Virus record (IMG/VR): IMGVR_UViG_3300047444_000235
Location: 1-26,456 of that record
Length of the DNA: 26,456 nucleotides
From: a virus
Strand: one strand, 5' to 3'
In this document: one piece after another, positions 1 to 7,530 of the stretch
Layout: each line of letters starts with the position of its first letter
Position numbering within the stretch: position 1 is the first letter of the stretch
Notes under the pieces: generated by a model
What the model was told of the DNA's origin: nothing
Databases searched by the model: none
What the model saw: only the letters and a program-made list of their open reading frames with translations
Translations under genes and position numbers: made by a program

Positions 1-534
1 GAATGGACGCCTGCCGCCTTCGTGACCGATTTCCGCAAGCTTTCCGACCGTGGAAAGGCGCTACTATTTCGCTCGGTAGGTTCCGGCGATGTCCTGCCGT
101 TCCTCAATGACATCGCTGAAGTGAGTCAGAAATTCGTTGACCGTGGGAAACTCGCAAATACATCCGGGACGGCCGGACATAATGCAATGTACGCGGCCGG
201 CGGTGCTGTCCTGTCGGGCTTGGCGCGCGGCTCGCTCAAAGAACCCCTGACCGTCATCGGGGGTATCGCAGGCATAAACGGCGTGGCCCGTCTGTTGGCC
301 CGTCCCGCTACGGCTGCTTCCGTTGCTCGTTGGGCGCGCATCTATAACAGCTTTGCGACTAGCAACGCTCCAACAGCGCGGATCGGGCTCGAAATTGCGA
401 GCCGGAACCTTGCTAATACTGCCGCTGCGAACGGCGTCAGGTTCAACCCTGCGGATCTGATGAAGTCGATAACGACGCCAAGCAACGCAGAGCAGAGTGA
501 CCAGCAAGACGCTCGGCCACCAACCAGTCAATAA
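1..534 (+). CDS. C-terminal part of a large phage protein, probably virion-associated (5' end outside window)
   Basis: The frame is already open at base 1 (reading EWTPAAF) and ends at TAA 532-534. A GTG at 22 has no ribosome binding site, so I read this as the 3' end of a longer gene. About 177 residues are visible. A soluble N-terminal part with FRKLSDRGK is followed by an Ala/Gly-rich stretch with weakly hydrophobic segments (AGGAVLSGLA and TVIGGIAGING), then a polar Gln/Asp-rich tail. It lies directly upstream of tail-fibre genes, which fits the end of a long virion or DNA-ejection protein, but there is no diagnostic motif. The product is not firmly identified. Confidence 0.6.
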   Translation, partial: EWTPAAFVTDFRKLSDRGKALLFRSVGSGDVLPFLNDIAEVSQKFVDRGKLANTSGTAGHNAMYAAGGAVLSGLARGSLKEPLTVIGGIAGINGVARLLARPATAASVARWARIYNSFATSNAPTARIGLEIASRNLANTAAANGVRFNPADLMKSITTPSNAEQSDQQDARPPTSQ

Positions 535-553
535 AACAGAGGCCGCCACGATA

Positions 554-1576
554 ATGCTCAAACGCATCTTCCTTGGGCTAGTAATAGCCGCCGGGCTGCT
601 TTCGCCTGCCTATTCGGCCGGTACATTACCCGGTTTTTCCCTCTCGCAACAGATGGACAAGTTCGGCAAGCCCCTGGCTGGCTGTACCTTGTACATTATT
701 CAGGCGGGAACGACCAGCACCCCCCAAATCGCCTATCAGGACAGCGCCTTAACCATCCCCGTGCCTGGTGGAAGCCAGCTTACTTGCGATGCCGCAGGCC
801 GTCTACCGCAGTTCTTTCTAGCTGACGGGTCGATCAAAATCCGCCTGGCGGACGTTAATGGCGTCCAGCAGGTTGCCGCTGACGGCCTTTTGGTGGTCGG
901 TCCTTCGGGGGGTGGTGGTGGTGGTGCGTCGGTCGATCCGACGACCATTCTCACGACTGGCGATATCAAGGTTTCCTATGGGGTCGGGGTTGTCTCCGGA
1001 TTTGTCCGCACCAACGGCCGCACGATCGGCAATGCGACTTCTGGGGCAACCGAGCGGGCTAACGCGGACACGTCGGCGCTATTCGCATTCCTTTGGAACG
1101 GCGATGCAAATCTGGTCGTATCCAGCGGGCGCGGGGTTTCGGCGGCGGTCGACTATGCCGCTAACAAGACAATCGCACTGCCAGACTTGCGAGGCCGAAC
1201 GATTGCCGGCCTCGATGACATGGGGAATACAGCGGCGGGACGGCTTACTAGTTCTTATTTTGGTTCCGCAGCAACGACCTTGGGCGTATCGGGCGGGGCG
1301 GAAAGTCAAACTCTAACGCTGGCTCAATTGCCGACCGGAATCACTTCAGGCGGCAGCCTCGGTCTGTCGGTGGGGAACCTCGTCTCGTCAAATAACAACA
1401 CGACCACATTCAGCGCGAACAGCGGTGCAGCAATTTGGCAAGCGTTCCCGAACGGCTCTAGCACAGGTCTCAACAATCCTACTACCACGGGTACGCTCAC
1501 GTCGAACAATACGAATGGCACAGCGCATCCAGTTGTTCAGCCGACCATGCTCACAACTATCTATATCAAGCTGTAG
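554..1576 (+). CDS. Tail fibre protein with collar-type C-terminus and apparent Sec signal peptide
   Basis: The protein has 340 residues starting at ATG 554; an in-frame GTG at 497 would only add a polar stretch overlapping the upstream gene. Residues 1-21 look like a Sec signal peptide (LKR, hydrophobic LGLVIAAGLL, then AYS before cleavage). The next ~100 residues, with GKPLAGCTLYIIQAGTTS, AYQDSALTIPVP and FFLADGSIKIRLAD, match the usual N-terminal domain of alphaproteobacterial phage tail fibres. A poly-Gly linker follows at about residue 120. The C-terminal half has the phage collar pattern: LPDLRGRTIAGLDDMG, a GGAESQTLTLAQLP strand and a closing HPVVQPTMLTTIYIKL. The collar family is found in tail fibres that contact the host. 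The signal peptide is the odd feature. Confidence 0.85.
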   Translation: MLKRIFLGLVIAAGLLSPAYSAGTLPGFSLSQQMDKFGKPLAGCTLYIIQAGTTSTPQIAYQDSALTIPVPGGSQLTCDAAGRLPQFFLADGSIKIRLADVNGVQQVAADGLLVVGPSGGGGGGASVDPTTILTTGDIKVSYGVGVVSGFVRTNGRTIGNATSGATERANADTSALFAFLWNGDANLVVSSGRGVSAAVDYAANKTIALPDLRGRTIAGLDDMGNTAAGRLTSSYFGSAATTLGVSGGAESQTLTLAQLPTGITSGGSLGLSVGNLVSSNNNTTTFSANSGAAIWQAFPNGSSTGLNNPTTTGTLTSNNTNGTAHPVVQPTMLTTIYIKL

Positions 1577-1579
1577 CAC

Positions 1580-1930
1580 ATGTCATTCATCAGAAACTTC
1601 GACCAATCCAACAAAGCGGATTGGACGTTCGACATCACTGCGGATGCCTATGATGGAGACGATAATCTTATCGGTCCAGTGGACTTCACGGGCGCAGCCG
1701 TATCATTCGTTGTGAAGGATGAAAACAATTGCCAAAAACTCTCGGCCACGATCGGAAGCGGAATTACTCAGCCTGTAGGCACAACGCTGGAGGTCTTGTT
1801 TACGGCTTCACAGATGGAAGTGCTTTGCCCCGGCTCTTACAAAATAGGGTGTGTCTATTCTCTCAACGGAGAAATCAATCAATTATTGACCGGGACAATC
1901 TCAGTCTATGATGGCGTAGCCAAGCTATGA
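1580..1930 (+). CDS. Small beta-rich phage structural protein (fibre-associated, unknown)
   Basis: A 116-residue protein starting 3 bases after the preceding stop and ending in an overlapping stop/start (ATGA) with the next gene. It has the look of an Ig-like beta sandwich: DWTFDITADAYD, then DFTGAAVSFVVKD, then SYKIGCVYSLNGEINQLLTGTISVYDG. This resembles the N-terminal domain of baseplate/fibre proteins that open with a 'desired property plus tolerance' fold, but I cannot assign a family by eye. Its position between two fibre-like proteins suggests a virion part or a fibre adaptor. Confidence 0.75.
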   Translation: MSFIRNFDQSNKADWTFDITADAYDGDDNLIGPVDFTGAAVSFVVKDENNCQKLSATIGSGITQPVGTTLEVLFTASQMEVLCPGSYKIGCVYSLNGEINQLLTGTISVYDGVAKL

Positions 1931-2433
1931 CCGTTTCATCGATCAAGGTCAAAATCGTCAGGAAGCCGACGCTAAAGCTCAAGGTATTGCCGCGCTTTCC
2001 TTCAAGCGTAACGGTAGCCAGCCCGATCTTGCTGGACACGACAGGCGGAAATTACGCCTTCAGCCTCGATCTAAATACCATCGAAGCATCCATTTTAGCT
2101 TCGGTAGAAGCAGCGCTTGCGGGACTCTATCAGCCGATCGAAAACGTAGATCAGCCCATCACTGCCGGTTCTACGGCTACCGTGAATAATGCCTCTTTCA
2201 CAGTACGGGTTAACAAGACTGTTGGGGGCGCAATCACGCTGACGCTTCCGCTGGCTTCCTTCAAAACAGTGCCGGTCCTCATCGCCGATTGGAAGGGCGA
2301 TGCGGGGACAAACAATATAACCATCAACCCAAGCGGCTCCGAGAAAATTCAGGGTAGGTCGAGCTGGGTCATCGCTGCTGACAATGGCAGCGTTTTCTTA
2401 AGGCCAATAGCCGGGGTCGGATACGCTCTATGA
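1927..2433 (+). CDS. Phage structural protein, fibre-type, unknown
   Basis: A 168-residue protein translationally coupled by ATGA to the genes on both sides. The first ~40 residues are basic and beta-rich (IKVKIVRKPTLKLKVLPRFP). A short helical stretch (NTIEASILASVEAALAGLY) may be a trimerisation helix. The C-terminal ~80 residues are a Thr/Val/Asn-rich beta domain (TVNNASFTVRVNKTVGGAIT ending in FLRPIAGVGYAL) typical of small phage fibre or decoration modules. There is no signal peptide, unlike its two neighbours. It is probably a short fibre or fibre-tip component; no enzyme motif is visible. Confidence 0.75.
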   Translation: MTVSSIKVKIVRKPTLKLKVLPRFPSSVTVASPILLDTTGGNYAFSLDLNTIEASILASVEAALAGLYQPIENVDQPITAGSTATVNNASFTVRVNKTVGGAITLTLPLASFKTVPVLIADWKGDAGTNNITINPSGSEKIQGRSSWVIAADNGSVFLRPIAGVGYAL

Positions 2434-4253
2434 AATCTCTACATCGGTTTGTTGCGGTCGCTTCGGCGACCATTTTTTTTGCCGGTTCGGCTCTTGCTCA
2501 GAATGCGGGTACGGTTGCCAACCATTCCGTACCAGCAGGGCGAGGGGCAGGCGTAGCGGGCTTTGGGAGCGTAGGGCCGGGAACGACCGGGCAGCTCCTT
2601 TCGGGCGTGACGAGTGCAGATCCCACGTTCCTGAGTGCGGGGACTACTAATCAGGTGCTAACGGGCACCACAGGATCGCAGCCGACTTGGCAGCCGCTTT
2701 TGACCGTTTTCAACGCGATATGCACGGCGTCCCCATCAACCTGCGTAACACTACTGGGTTATGCCAACCCGGCATGGTGGGGTGCTGCTCCTGCGGCATC
2801 TGCAGCCACTAACTCATCCGCAATCACCAGCGCCCTCGCCGCCAGCAAACTCATCTATATGGGCTACGGCGCACCCGGTACCTATACGATCAACGCCGCG
2901 ATTTCGATGGTCTCGAATCAGCGGTTCACTTGCTCTCCGGGCGTTACGATCACTCAGGGTAACGCCGCCAACCTCACCGTTTTCTTCGACTTCTTCAACA
3001 ATGTCCCCGCCAACTCTCGGCTCGACCATTGCACCGTTGACGGCAACCTCGCCGGCAATACCAACGCGAGCACCAACCTCGCTAATGTCAACTCTGGCGC
3101 TTCGCACATTACCATTGATTACAACACCTTCACCGGATCGAGCGGCGGCGATATCGTTGTTGCGAACAGCACCTATGCCATCATCGACCACAACTATTGC
3201 GCCAATTCAATTAACTACTGCGTGGCGATGTTGAACTCTGCGGCTGGCTCTCGGGGATATCACCAAGTCACCAACAATGTCGCTATTGGCCCAATGCTGC
3301 ATCTATTCCAAGTGCAGCAGGTTGACGGCAACAGATTCGCCGATAACTTCGCCATAGGTCAATCGGCCTTGGGTGGTGCCAACAGCACCATGCAGGCGAC
3401 CGTGTCCGGTACGACCGCAACCTGGGTAAGCGGCACGAACTTCTCCGGCATCTCTGCCAACGCCACGGCCAATGTTCTGGTCTGCAACGGCGGTTCCGAG
3501 TACCCCATCACCGCATGGGTTTCCAATACCCAGCTAACCATCAGCAATCCTGGCGCGCTTAACTTCACCAACCAGCCATGTGCAATCGGTAGCGGCGATA
3601 TCTATTCGATCATTAATACTTCGTTCAATCAATTCACAGGCAACTTCTCCTCGGGTGGTGTTACCGGCGCTTTTGTTCTCGCCAACCAAGGTGGGGCTAT
3701 TGCCTCTACCGAAAACTCATTCCAGAATGATTTCGTCGGCAATCACATCGAGAATGCCGGTAACTTCTGCTTTGCTCTTGAAGCCGGCACTGCTACCGGC
3801 AGCCCCCATGTGGATCAAACCACCATCACCGGAAATAGCTGCCTGTCTCCGGGGCGGTCTGGTGCGGCCGGGGCCAATCCTGCCGGTGTTCAACTCTTTG
3901 CCGCAGCGGGCTTGATGAACACGGTTGTAATCACCGGCAATTCATTTTGGGATCCGCAAGGCGTTGCCAATGGTGCGTGGCTCACTGGATCGGGCACCAC
4001 CGCTGTCGTCAATCTCGTACTTTCTGGCAATGTCATAAAAGACTTCGCCAACGGTTTGAACTCTCTCAATATCCCCATCTTCTCGAACTTGCCTAGCATT
4101 CGGGGGCAGGATGCTTTCATCATCGATGGCCTTGCAGCCAGTTGCGGCGACTCCGCCTGCACTACCTTTGGAACAACCGTTACCGGAGGCGGCGGCGCCC
4201 TGAAACTGAAAGTATGGCACAACGGCACTAATTACACACTGACTGGCAAATAA
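2430..4253 (+). CDS. Tail-spike-like right-handed beta-helix protein with apparent signal peptide
   Basis: A 607-residue protein coupled by ATGA to the previous gene. Residues 1-23 form a convincing Sec signal peptide (MKSLHR, hydrophobic FVAVASATIFFAG, SALA then Gln). Residues ~25-90 are Gly/Thr repeats (GTTGQLLSG, GTTNQVLTG) seen in fibre shafts. From ~110 onward the Asn/Ser/Gly-rich pattern (TCSPGVTITQGNAANLTV, LDHCTVDGNLAGNT, HITIDYNTFTG, VITGNSFWD, NLVLSGNVIKDF) is characteristic of a right-handed parallel beta helix of the pectate-lyase type, as in phage tail spikes. Catalytic residues cannot be recognised. Probable role: recognising or degrading a surface polysaccharide. Confidence 0.82.
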   Translation: MKSLHRFVAVASATIFFAGSALAQNAGTVANHSVPAGRGAGVAGFGSVGPGTTGQLLSGVTSADPTFLSAGTTNQVLTGTTGSQPTWQPLLTVFNAICTASPSTCVTLLGYANPAWWGAAPAASAATNSSAITSALAASKLIYMGYGAPGTYTINAAISMVSNQRFTCSPGVTITQGNAANLTVFFDFFNNVPANSRLDHCTVDGNLAGNTNASTNLANVNSGASHITIDYNTFTGSSGGDIVVANSTYAIIDHNYCANSINYCVAMLNSAAGSRGYHQVTNNVAIGPMLHLFQVQQVDGNRFADNFAIGQSALGGANSTMQATVSGTTATWVSGTNFSGISANATANVLVCNGGSEYPITAWVSNTQLTISNPGALNFTNQPCAIGSGDIYSIINTSFNQFTGNFSSGGVTGAFVLANQGGAIASTENSFQNDFVGNHIENAGNFCFALEAGTATGSPHVDQTTITGNSCLSPGRSGAAGANPAGVQLFAAAGLMNTVVITGNSFWDPQGVANGAWLTGSGTTAVVNLVLSGNVIKDFANGLNSLNIPIFSNLPSIRGQDAFIIDGLAASCGDSACTTFGTTVTGGGGALKLKVWHNGTNYTLTGK

Positions 4254-4255
4254 GG

Positions 4256-4858
4256 ATGAAAACGTCAGCCGATGGCCGCGCGTTCATAGAGGCGTTTGAG
4301 GGCAAGTTTCTTCACACTTACGATGACGGAACGGGAGTCCTAACAATAGGTTACGGGCACACGACGATGGCCGGGCCGCCCGCTGTTTATCGTGGACAAA
4401 CCATTACCGACGCGGAGTGCGATGCAATACTTGCCGCCGATCTCGGCAATGTCGAAGCCAATGTTTCCAAATGCATCACCGTTTCGATGGGGCAAAGCCA
4501 GTTCGACGCGCTTGTCTCGTTCGACTTCAACACCGGGGCACTCGCCAAGTCGTCTATCGCGGCCAAGATCAACGCGGGCAACCACGACGCGGCCATGTCA
4601 ACGCTGCTGATGTACGACCATGCAGGCGGCCGGCAGATGGATGGATTAACCCGCCGCAGGCAAGCAGAGCGGCTGATGTTCGTCGGTCAAGTTCAGCAAG
4701 CCATGCGGTTGGCTGGCGCTCACGCTACCGCACCAAGCAAGCCGATGCCGCAGGCCCCTACACGGCCTCCGATTATGAAGCCTATCGACGTTCCGCAGCC
4801 CGTTACCGGATGGGCTGCGTTATTTGCGTTCATCCTCTCACTGTTCAAAGGAAAATAA
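4256..4858 (+). CDS. Endolysin, GH24 (T4-type) lysozyme with C-terminal membrane segment
   Basis: A 200-residue protein beginning 2 bases after the tail-spike stop. GH24 lysozymes cleave the peptidoglycan glycan strand. The triad E-8-D-5-T is present as Glu15, Asp24 and Thr30 in EAFEGKFLHTYDDG followed by LTIGYGHT. Helical features such as QFDALVSFDFNTGAL and TRRRQAERLMF are standard for the family. The catalytic domain ends near residue 155. A Pro-rich linker (about 158-180) then leads to a hydrophobic end, VTGWAALFAFILSLF, capped by GK-K, which could insert in a membrane. No N-terminal signal is seen. Small membrane proteins follow, completing a lysis cassette. Confidence 0.93.
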   Translation: MKTSADGRAFIEAFEGKFLHTYDDGTGVLTIGYGHTTMAGPPAVYRGQTITDAECDAILAADLGNVEANVSKCITVSMGQSQFDALVSFDFNTGALAKSSIAAKINAGNHDAAMSTLLMYDHAGGRQMDGLTRRRQAERLMFVGQVQQAMRLAGAHATAPSKPMPQAPTRPPIMKPIDVPQPVTGWAALFAFILSLFKGK

Positions 4859-4860
4859 CC

Positions 4861-5031
4861 ATGTTTACCTGGCTCGCTATCGACTTCGTTGCCGCTGTCT
4901 CGTTTGGTGCCGGCGGCGCCCTCATCTGGTTCTATAAGCCAAAAATCCAGTCGCTTGTGATCGGTGCCAATGCCGTATCAGCCAAGCTGCACGCTCAGGC
5001 CGACGCCATCGCTGCGGCTGTCAAGAAATGA
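4861..5031 (+). CDS. Small membrane protein in lysis cassette
   Basis: A 56-residue product whose ATG lies 2 bases after the lysozyme stop and whose own stop overlaps the next start (ATGA at 5028). Residues 3-24 form one transmembrane helix (LAIDFVAAVSFGAGGALIWF). The rest is an amphipathic, Ala-rich helix with ANAVSAKLHAQADAIAAAV. A single N-terminal helix followed by a helical tail would suit a holin/antiholin regulator or an inner-membrane spanin-like subunit; neither is proven. Confidence 0.75.
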   Translation: MFTWLAIDFVAAVSFGAGGALIWFYKPKIQSLVIGANAVSAKLHAQADAIAAAVKK

Positions 5032-5273
5032 AGAAGGCATGGGCCGCCTGCTTCAACTCGGCAACTATGGCCGTCCAATATGCAGGGCTGGCCTTTGGCA
5101 TCGTGGTGGCGAACATCGACAGCATCGCCGCTGTGGTCGGGGATCAGAGCTTCGTCGCATGGGTTCAATCATGGCTTGGTAATGACCCCAAGGCGCTCGG
5201 CATTGCCATGAGTACCTTTTCCACCGTCACCATGGCGGCGCGAATGCGCACGCTGATTAAGCCGAGGCGGTAA
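5028..5273 (+). CDS. Small membrane protein in lysis cassette, unknown
   Basis: An 81-residue product coupled by ATGA to the gene before and ending 1 base before the next start. It has a moderately hydrophobic segment at about 14-36 (MAVQYAGLAFGIVVANIDSI) and a second amphipathic one at 56-70 (ALGIAMSTFSTVTMAARM), with a basic end KPRR. Two short helices and a charged tail are compatible with a holin-type or holin-modulating protein. I do not recognise the family. Confidence 0.72.
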   Translation: MKKAWAACFNSATMAVQYAGLAFGIVVANIDSIAAVVGDQSFVAWVQSWLGNDPKALGIAMSTFSTVTMAARMRTLIKPRR

Positions 5274-5274
5274 G

Positions 5275-5658
5275 ATGTGGCTTGCCCTCATGCAGTTGAT
5301 CGGCGGCCCGATCGTCTCGGGGTTGATCTCTGCCTATAGCGCTCACTTGAAAGCAACGACCGCAGATATCAAGGTTGCGGCGGATTTGGCTGGGCAGGAA
5401 GTCGCGGCGCAGACGGCGGAAACGCAGGCGCAGACGCAATTGAAAATCGCGGAAATTGGTCACGCATGGGAGCCGGAAAAGCTCGCCTTCTATGTGACGC
5501 TGATTTTCTATGCGAAATGCCTGCTCTGGGACAAGGTTCTGCATCTCGGCTCGACTGACATGCTCGCAGGCGATGTCAGCGTATGGGCTGGAATGATTAT
5601 GGGGTTTTACTTCACCAAGAGGGGGTTTGAAAATGTTGCGCGTATTATCAAGCGTTAG
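5275..5658 (+). CDS. Holin-like membrane protein (GTA/3-TM holin type)
   Basis: A 127-residue protein. An N-terminal hydrophobic segment (LALMQLIGGPIVSGLISAY) is followed by a long Ala/Gln/Glu-rich helix (about 26-60), then two more hydrophobic segments, LAFYVTLIFYAKCLLW and VSVWAGMIMGFYF, and a basic C-terminus. The order of helix, charged coiled region and two C-terminal helices resembles the three-segment holins of alphaproteobacterial phages and gene transfer agents. Holins form the lesion that lets the lysozyme reach the wall. Its 3' end overlaps the spanin-like gene by 26 bases, as is common for nested lysis genes. The holin role is inferred. Confidence 0.75.
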   Translation: MWLALMQLIGGPIVSGLISAYSAHLKATTADIKVAADLAGQEVAAQTAETQAQTQLKIAEIGHAWEPEKLAFYVTLIFYAKCLLWDKVLHLGSTDMLAGDVSVWAGMIMGFYFTKRGFENVARIIKR

Positions 5659-5851
5659 TGTTGTTATCCTTCTTTCTGGCTGTGCAACCCAGTTTGGAAC
5701 GAGAATGACGCATCCTGCGCACCATCAGGTTCAGCGGACCTCGCCCGTTGTCGGTCCGGCCGCTCCCATCCCTCCAATCCCCGTCGCCAAAGAGACATTC
5801 AAGCAGCGCTGGCTCCACAAGTTCTTCATCAAGCGAGCGATCGAGAAATGA
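5633..5851 (+). CDS. Outer-membrane spanin-like lipoprotein (Rz1-type)
   Basis: I choose ATG 5633, preceded by a Gly-rich ribosome site (agaggggg) inside the end of the holin-like gene; a TTG at 5627 is the alternative. The 72-residue product has a lipoprotein signal, LRVLSSVSVVILLSGC, with lipobox LSGC. The mature part is short and Pro-rich (VVGPAAPIPPIPV) and ends in a basic segment FKQRWLHKFFIKR. Small size, lipobox, proline richness and overlap with a lysis gene are the signature of outer-membrane spanin subunits, which help disrupt the outer membrane in the last step of lysis. A generic lipoprotein cannot be excluded. Confidence 0.7.
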   Translation: MLRVLSSVSVVILLSGCATQFGTRMTHPAHHQVQRTSPVVGPAAPIPPIPVAKETFKQRWLHKFFIKRAIEK

Positions 5852-6144
5852 TCGACTACACGATCACAATCGGAAACATCGTCGAAATCGGTTCGATCCT
5901 GCTGGGTGGCATCGCGGTACTCTGGACACTCAAGAGCGACGTTAAAACACTCAAACGAGATTTTGTCGCCATCCAGGACGAAATCAAGAAGCTCGGCGAT
6001 ATTCTAGTAAACCTCGCAGATATTCGCGGCGACATCAAAGCACTTTCTGCGCGTGTTAGCATGGCAGAACAGGACATCCGCGAAATGAAACACGGCGACG
6101 GGTTTGTAAAAGGCCCTCGCGGCGTAGATCGCGAATACAAATGA
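5848..6144 (+). CDS. Membrane-anchored coiled-coil protein, possible inner-membrane spanin partner
   Basis: A 98-residue product coupled by ATGA to the lipoprotein gene. There is one N-terminal transmembrane helix (about 7-26, IGNIVEIGSILLGGIAVLWT). It is followed by a long heptad-like coiled coil (SDVKTLKRDFVAIQDEIKKL through RVSMAEQDIREMK) and a polar tail GDGFVKGPRG. A membrane anchor plus periplasmic coiled coil is the topology of inner-membrane spanins, and the adjacent lipoprotein is the expected partner. The gene order (lipoprotein first) is reversed from lambda Rz/Rz1, so the pairing is an inference. Confidence 0.75.
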   Translation: MIDYTITIGNIVEIGSILLGGIAVLWTLKSDVKTLKRDFVAIQDEIKKLGDILVNLADIRGDIKALSARVSMAEQDIREMKHGDGFVKGPRGVDREYK

Positions 6145-6239
6145 TCTTCGATCACTGGCTGTACTGGCTTGGAGCCTTCCTGGTCGTGATTGGCATTTTA
6201 ACAATCGCAGCCGCGATTCAGGAGGGCAGGAGTGATTAA
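6141..6239 (+). CDS. Single-helix membrane microprotein
   Basis: A 32-residue ORF, MIFDHWLYWLGAFLVVIG through AIQEGRSD, coupled by ATGA to the gene before and overlapping the next GTG start by a few bases. It has one membrane helix (about 7-25). Position at the end of the lysis cassette suggests a membrane modulator. The tight coupling on both sides is the main evidence that it is translated. Confidence 0.55.
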   Translation: MIFDHWLYWLGAFLVVIGILTIAAAIQEGRSD

Positions 6240-6438
6240 AATCGTTGCTGTCCTGTGCAGCCTGTCATCCCCGACAGACTGCCACGAGCAAACCGTCACC
6301 ACCTCGGACTTCGCCGATCTCTCCATAACAGCCTGCATGATGGGCGCTCCGCAACTTGCGGATTGGATGAAAGACCATCCTGACAAACGACTTGCCAAGT
6401 GGAAGTGCGTCATCGGAACTCCATCAAAGGGAATCTAG
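6232..6438 (+). CDS. Small Cys-containing phage protein, possibly exported
   Basis: A 68-residue product from a GTG start at 6232 with a strong upstream ribosome site (ggagggcagg). It has a short hydrophobic start (KIVAVLCSL) and four cysteines (positions about 9, 17, 35 and 59) in a pattern CSLSSPTDCHEQ ... SITACMMGAPQ ... KWKCVIG. Small proteins of this shape recur in rhizobial phages next to lysis genes. Spaced Cys residues suggest disulphides and hence a periplasmic location, but the N-terminus is too short for a confident signal peptide. Confidence 0.65.
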   Translation: MIKIVAVLCSLSSPTDCHEQTVTTSDFADLSITACMMGAPQLADWMKDHPDKRLAKWKCVIGTPSKGI

Positions 6439-6439
6439 A

Positions 6440-7180
6440 TTGAGCGCTCCCAAGCTGCTTTTTCTCGACATCGAAACAAGCCCGATTCTAATGACTTCAT
6501 GGAGCATGCGGCCCCCTTATGCGGGGGCCGTTTATGTTTTACGTGACACCTACATCCTGATGGCATCCTGGAAATGGGGGCATGAGAAAACCGTCAAGAC
6601 GGCGGCATTGCCTGATTTTCCTCGTTACAAGCGCAATAGACACGACGATAAAGATTTGTGCGGTACTCTTCGTGATTTGCTGGACACTGCGGATATCGTG
6701 GTCGCGCATAATGGCGATGCTTTCGACATCAAAAAGATCAACTCACGACTGATTACCAATGGCCTGAAGCCGCCGAGCCCCTTCAAGACGATTGACACCT
6801 TGAAGGCGGCCCGCAGGGCGTTCAAGTTCGACAGCAACAAGCTAGACAATATCGGGCGGTATCTCAACGAGGGCCGCAAGATCCCCAATACAGGGGCGGC
6901 TCTGTGGCGCGGTTGCGTCGAGGATGGCGACCCCAAGTCGTGGCTTATCATGCGGCGATACTGCAAGCAGGATACGGAACTGCTTGCAAGGGTCTATGAA
7001 CGCGTCAAGCCTTGGATGTCGAACCACCCGAACATGAACCTTTACAACGGCGGGACGGCTTGCCCGACCTGTCAGAGCAGCAATGTGCAGCGGCGAGGGG
7101 TGATGATTAAACTTAGCTCCAAACGCAACCGCTTCCATTGCCAGGATTGTGGGTCTTGGTTCTCCGGCGCCAAGGTATGA
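6440..7180 (+). CDS. DnaQ/RNase H-like 3'-5' exonuclease-fold nuclease with C-terminal zinc ribbon
   Basis: I choose TTG 6440 (ribosome site aaaggga, one base after the previous stop), giving 246 residues that begin MSAPKLLFLDIETSP; a TTG at 6392 is less likely. The DEDD-type motifs are present in order. Exo I is FLDIETSP (Asp and Glu), exo II is VVAHNGDAFDIK, and exo III is YCKQDTELL. Such domains remove nucleotides from 3' ends or trim structured DNA. The last ~45 residues form a zinc ribbon, CPTCQSSNV ... FHCQDCGSWF, probably for nucleic-acid binding. It is coupled by ATGA to the SprT-like gene. No polymerase domain is present. Confidence 0.88.
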   Translation: MSAPKLLFLDIETSPILMTSWSMRPPYAGAVYVLRDTYILMASWKWGHEKTVKTAALPDFPRYKRNRHDDKDLCGTLRDLLDTADIVVAHNGDAFDIKKINSRLITNGLKPPSPFKTIDTLKAARRAFKFDSNKLDNIGRYLNEGRKIPNTGAALWRGCVEDGDPKSWLIMRRYCKQDTELLARVYERVKPWMSNHPNMNLYNGGTACPTCQSSNVQRRGVMIKLSSKRNRFHCQDCGSWFSGAKV

Positions 7181-7530
7181 CCCTAGCACTCACCCCGGAA
7201 TTGCTAGCTCATGCCTATGACTATCTTTGCTGCACAGATCCGTTCTCGAAATGGAATATGCCGCCCTCCGAGGACGTTAAGTTTCTAGTCATCAAAACCG
7301 CTGATCGGTACGCACATTATCAAATGATTGATAGCGTCCACCACATCGCGGTATCAACGAAGTGGGTAAATCGCCATCAATCACTGCTTTCAACGCTCGG
7401 GCATGAGATGGTTCACCTCCATATCCGGTCTGCCGGAATCAGGCAGAGGAACGCTCACGGTAAGGTCTTCCAGCGCCTGGCTGACGAAGTGTGCAAGTCT
7501 CACGTCGAATTTGATCGGTTGAATTTCTGA
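7177..7530 (+). CDS. SprT-like zinc metalloprotease domain protein
   Basis: A 117-residue protein coupled by ATGA to the exonuclease gene; an upstream in-frame start at 7138 would lie deep inside that gene. It carries the zinc-peptidase motif HExxH in LSTLGHEMVHLHIR, with a further His in NAHGKVFQRLADEVC that could be the third zinc ligand. Size and spacing match the SprT-like domain (SprT/Spartan), whose eukaryotic members digest DNA-protein crosslinks. In a phage late operon it might clear proteins from DNA. The family call is from motif reading. Confidence 0.8.
   Translation: MTLALTPELLAHAYDYLCCTDPFSKWNMPPSEDVKFLVIKTADRYAHYQMIDSVHHIAVSTKWVNRHQSLLSTLGHEMVHLHIRSAGIRQRNAHGKVFQRLADEVCKSHVEFDRLNF

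Noticed and set aside
497-553. GTG start for the collar-type fibre
   Set aside because: It adds a polar, unsupported stretch that would hide the signal peptide; ATG 554 gives a natural N-terminus.
4417-4860. Long N-terminal extension of the frame of the small membrane protein at 4861
   Set aside because: This stretch is the wrong frame of the lysozyme gene, is rich in Arg/Cys shadows, and the ATG at 4861 gives a normal small membrane protein.
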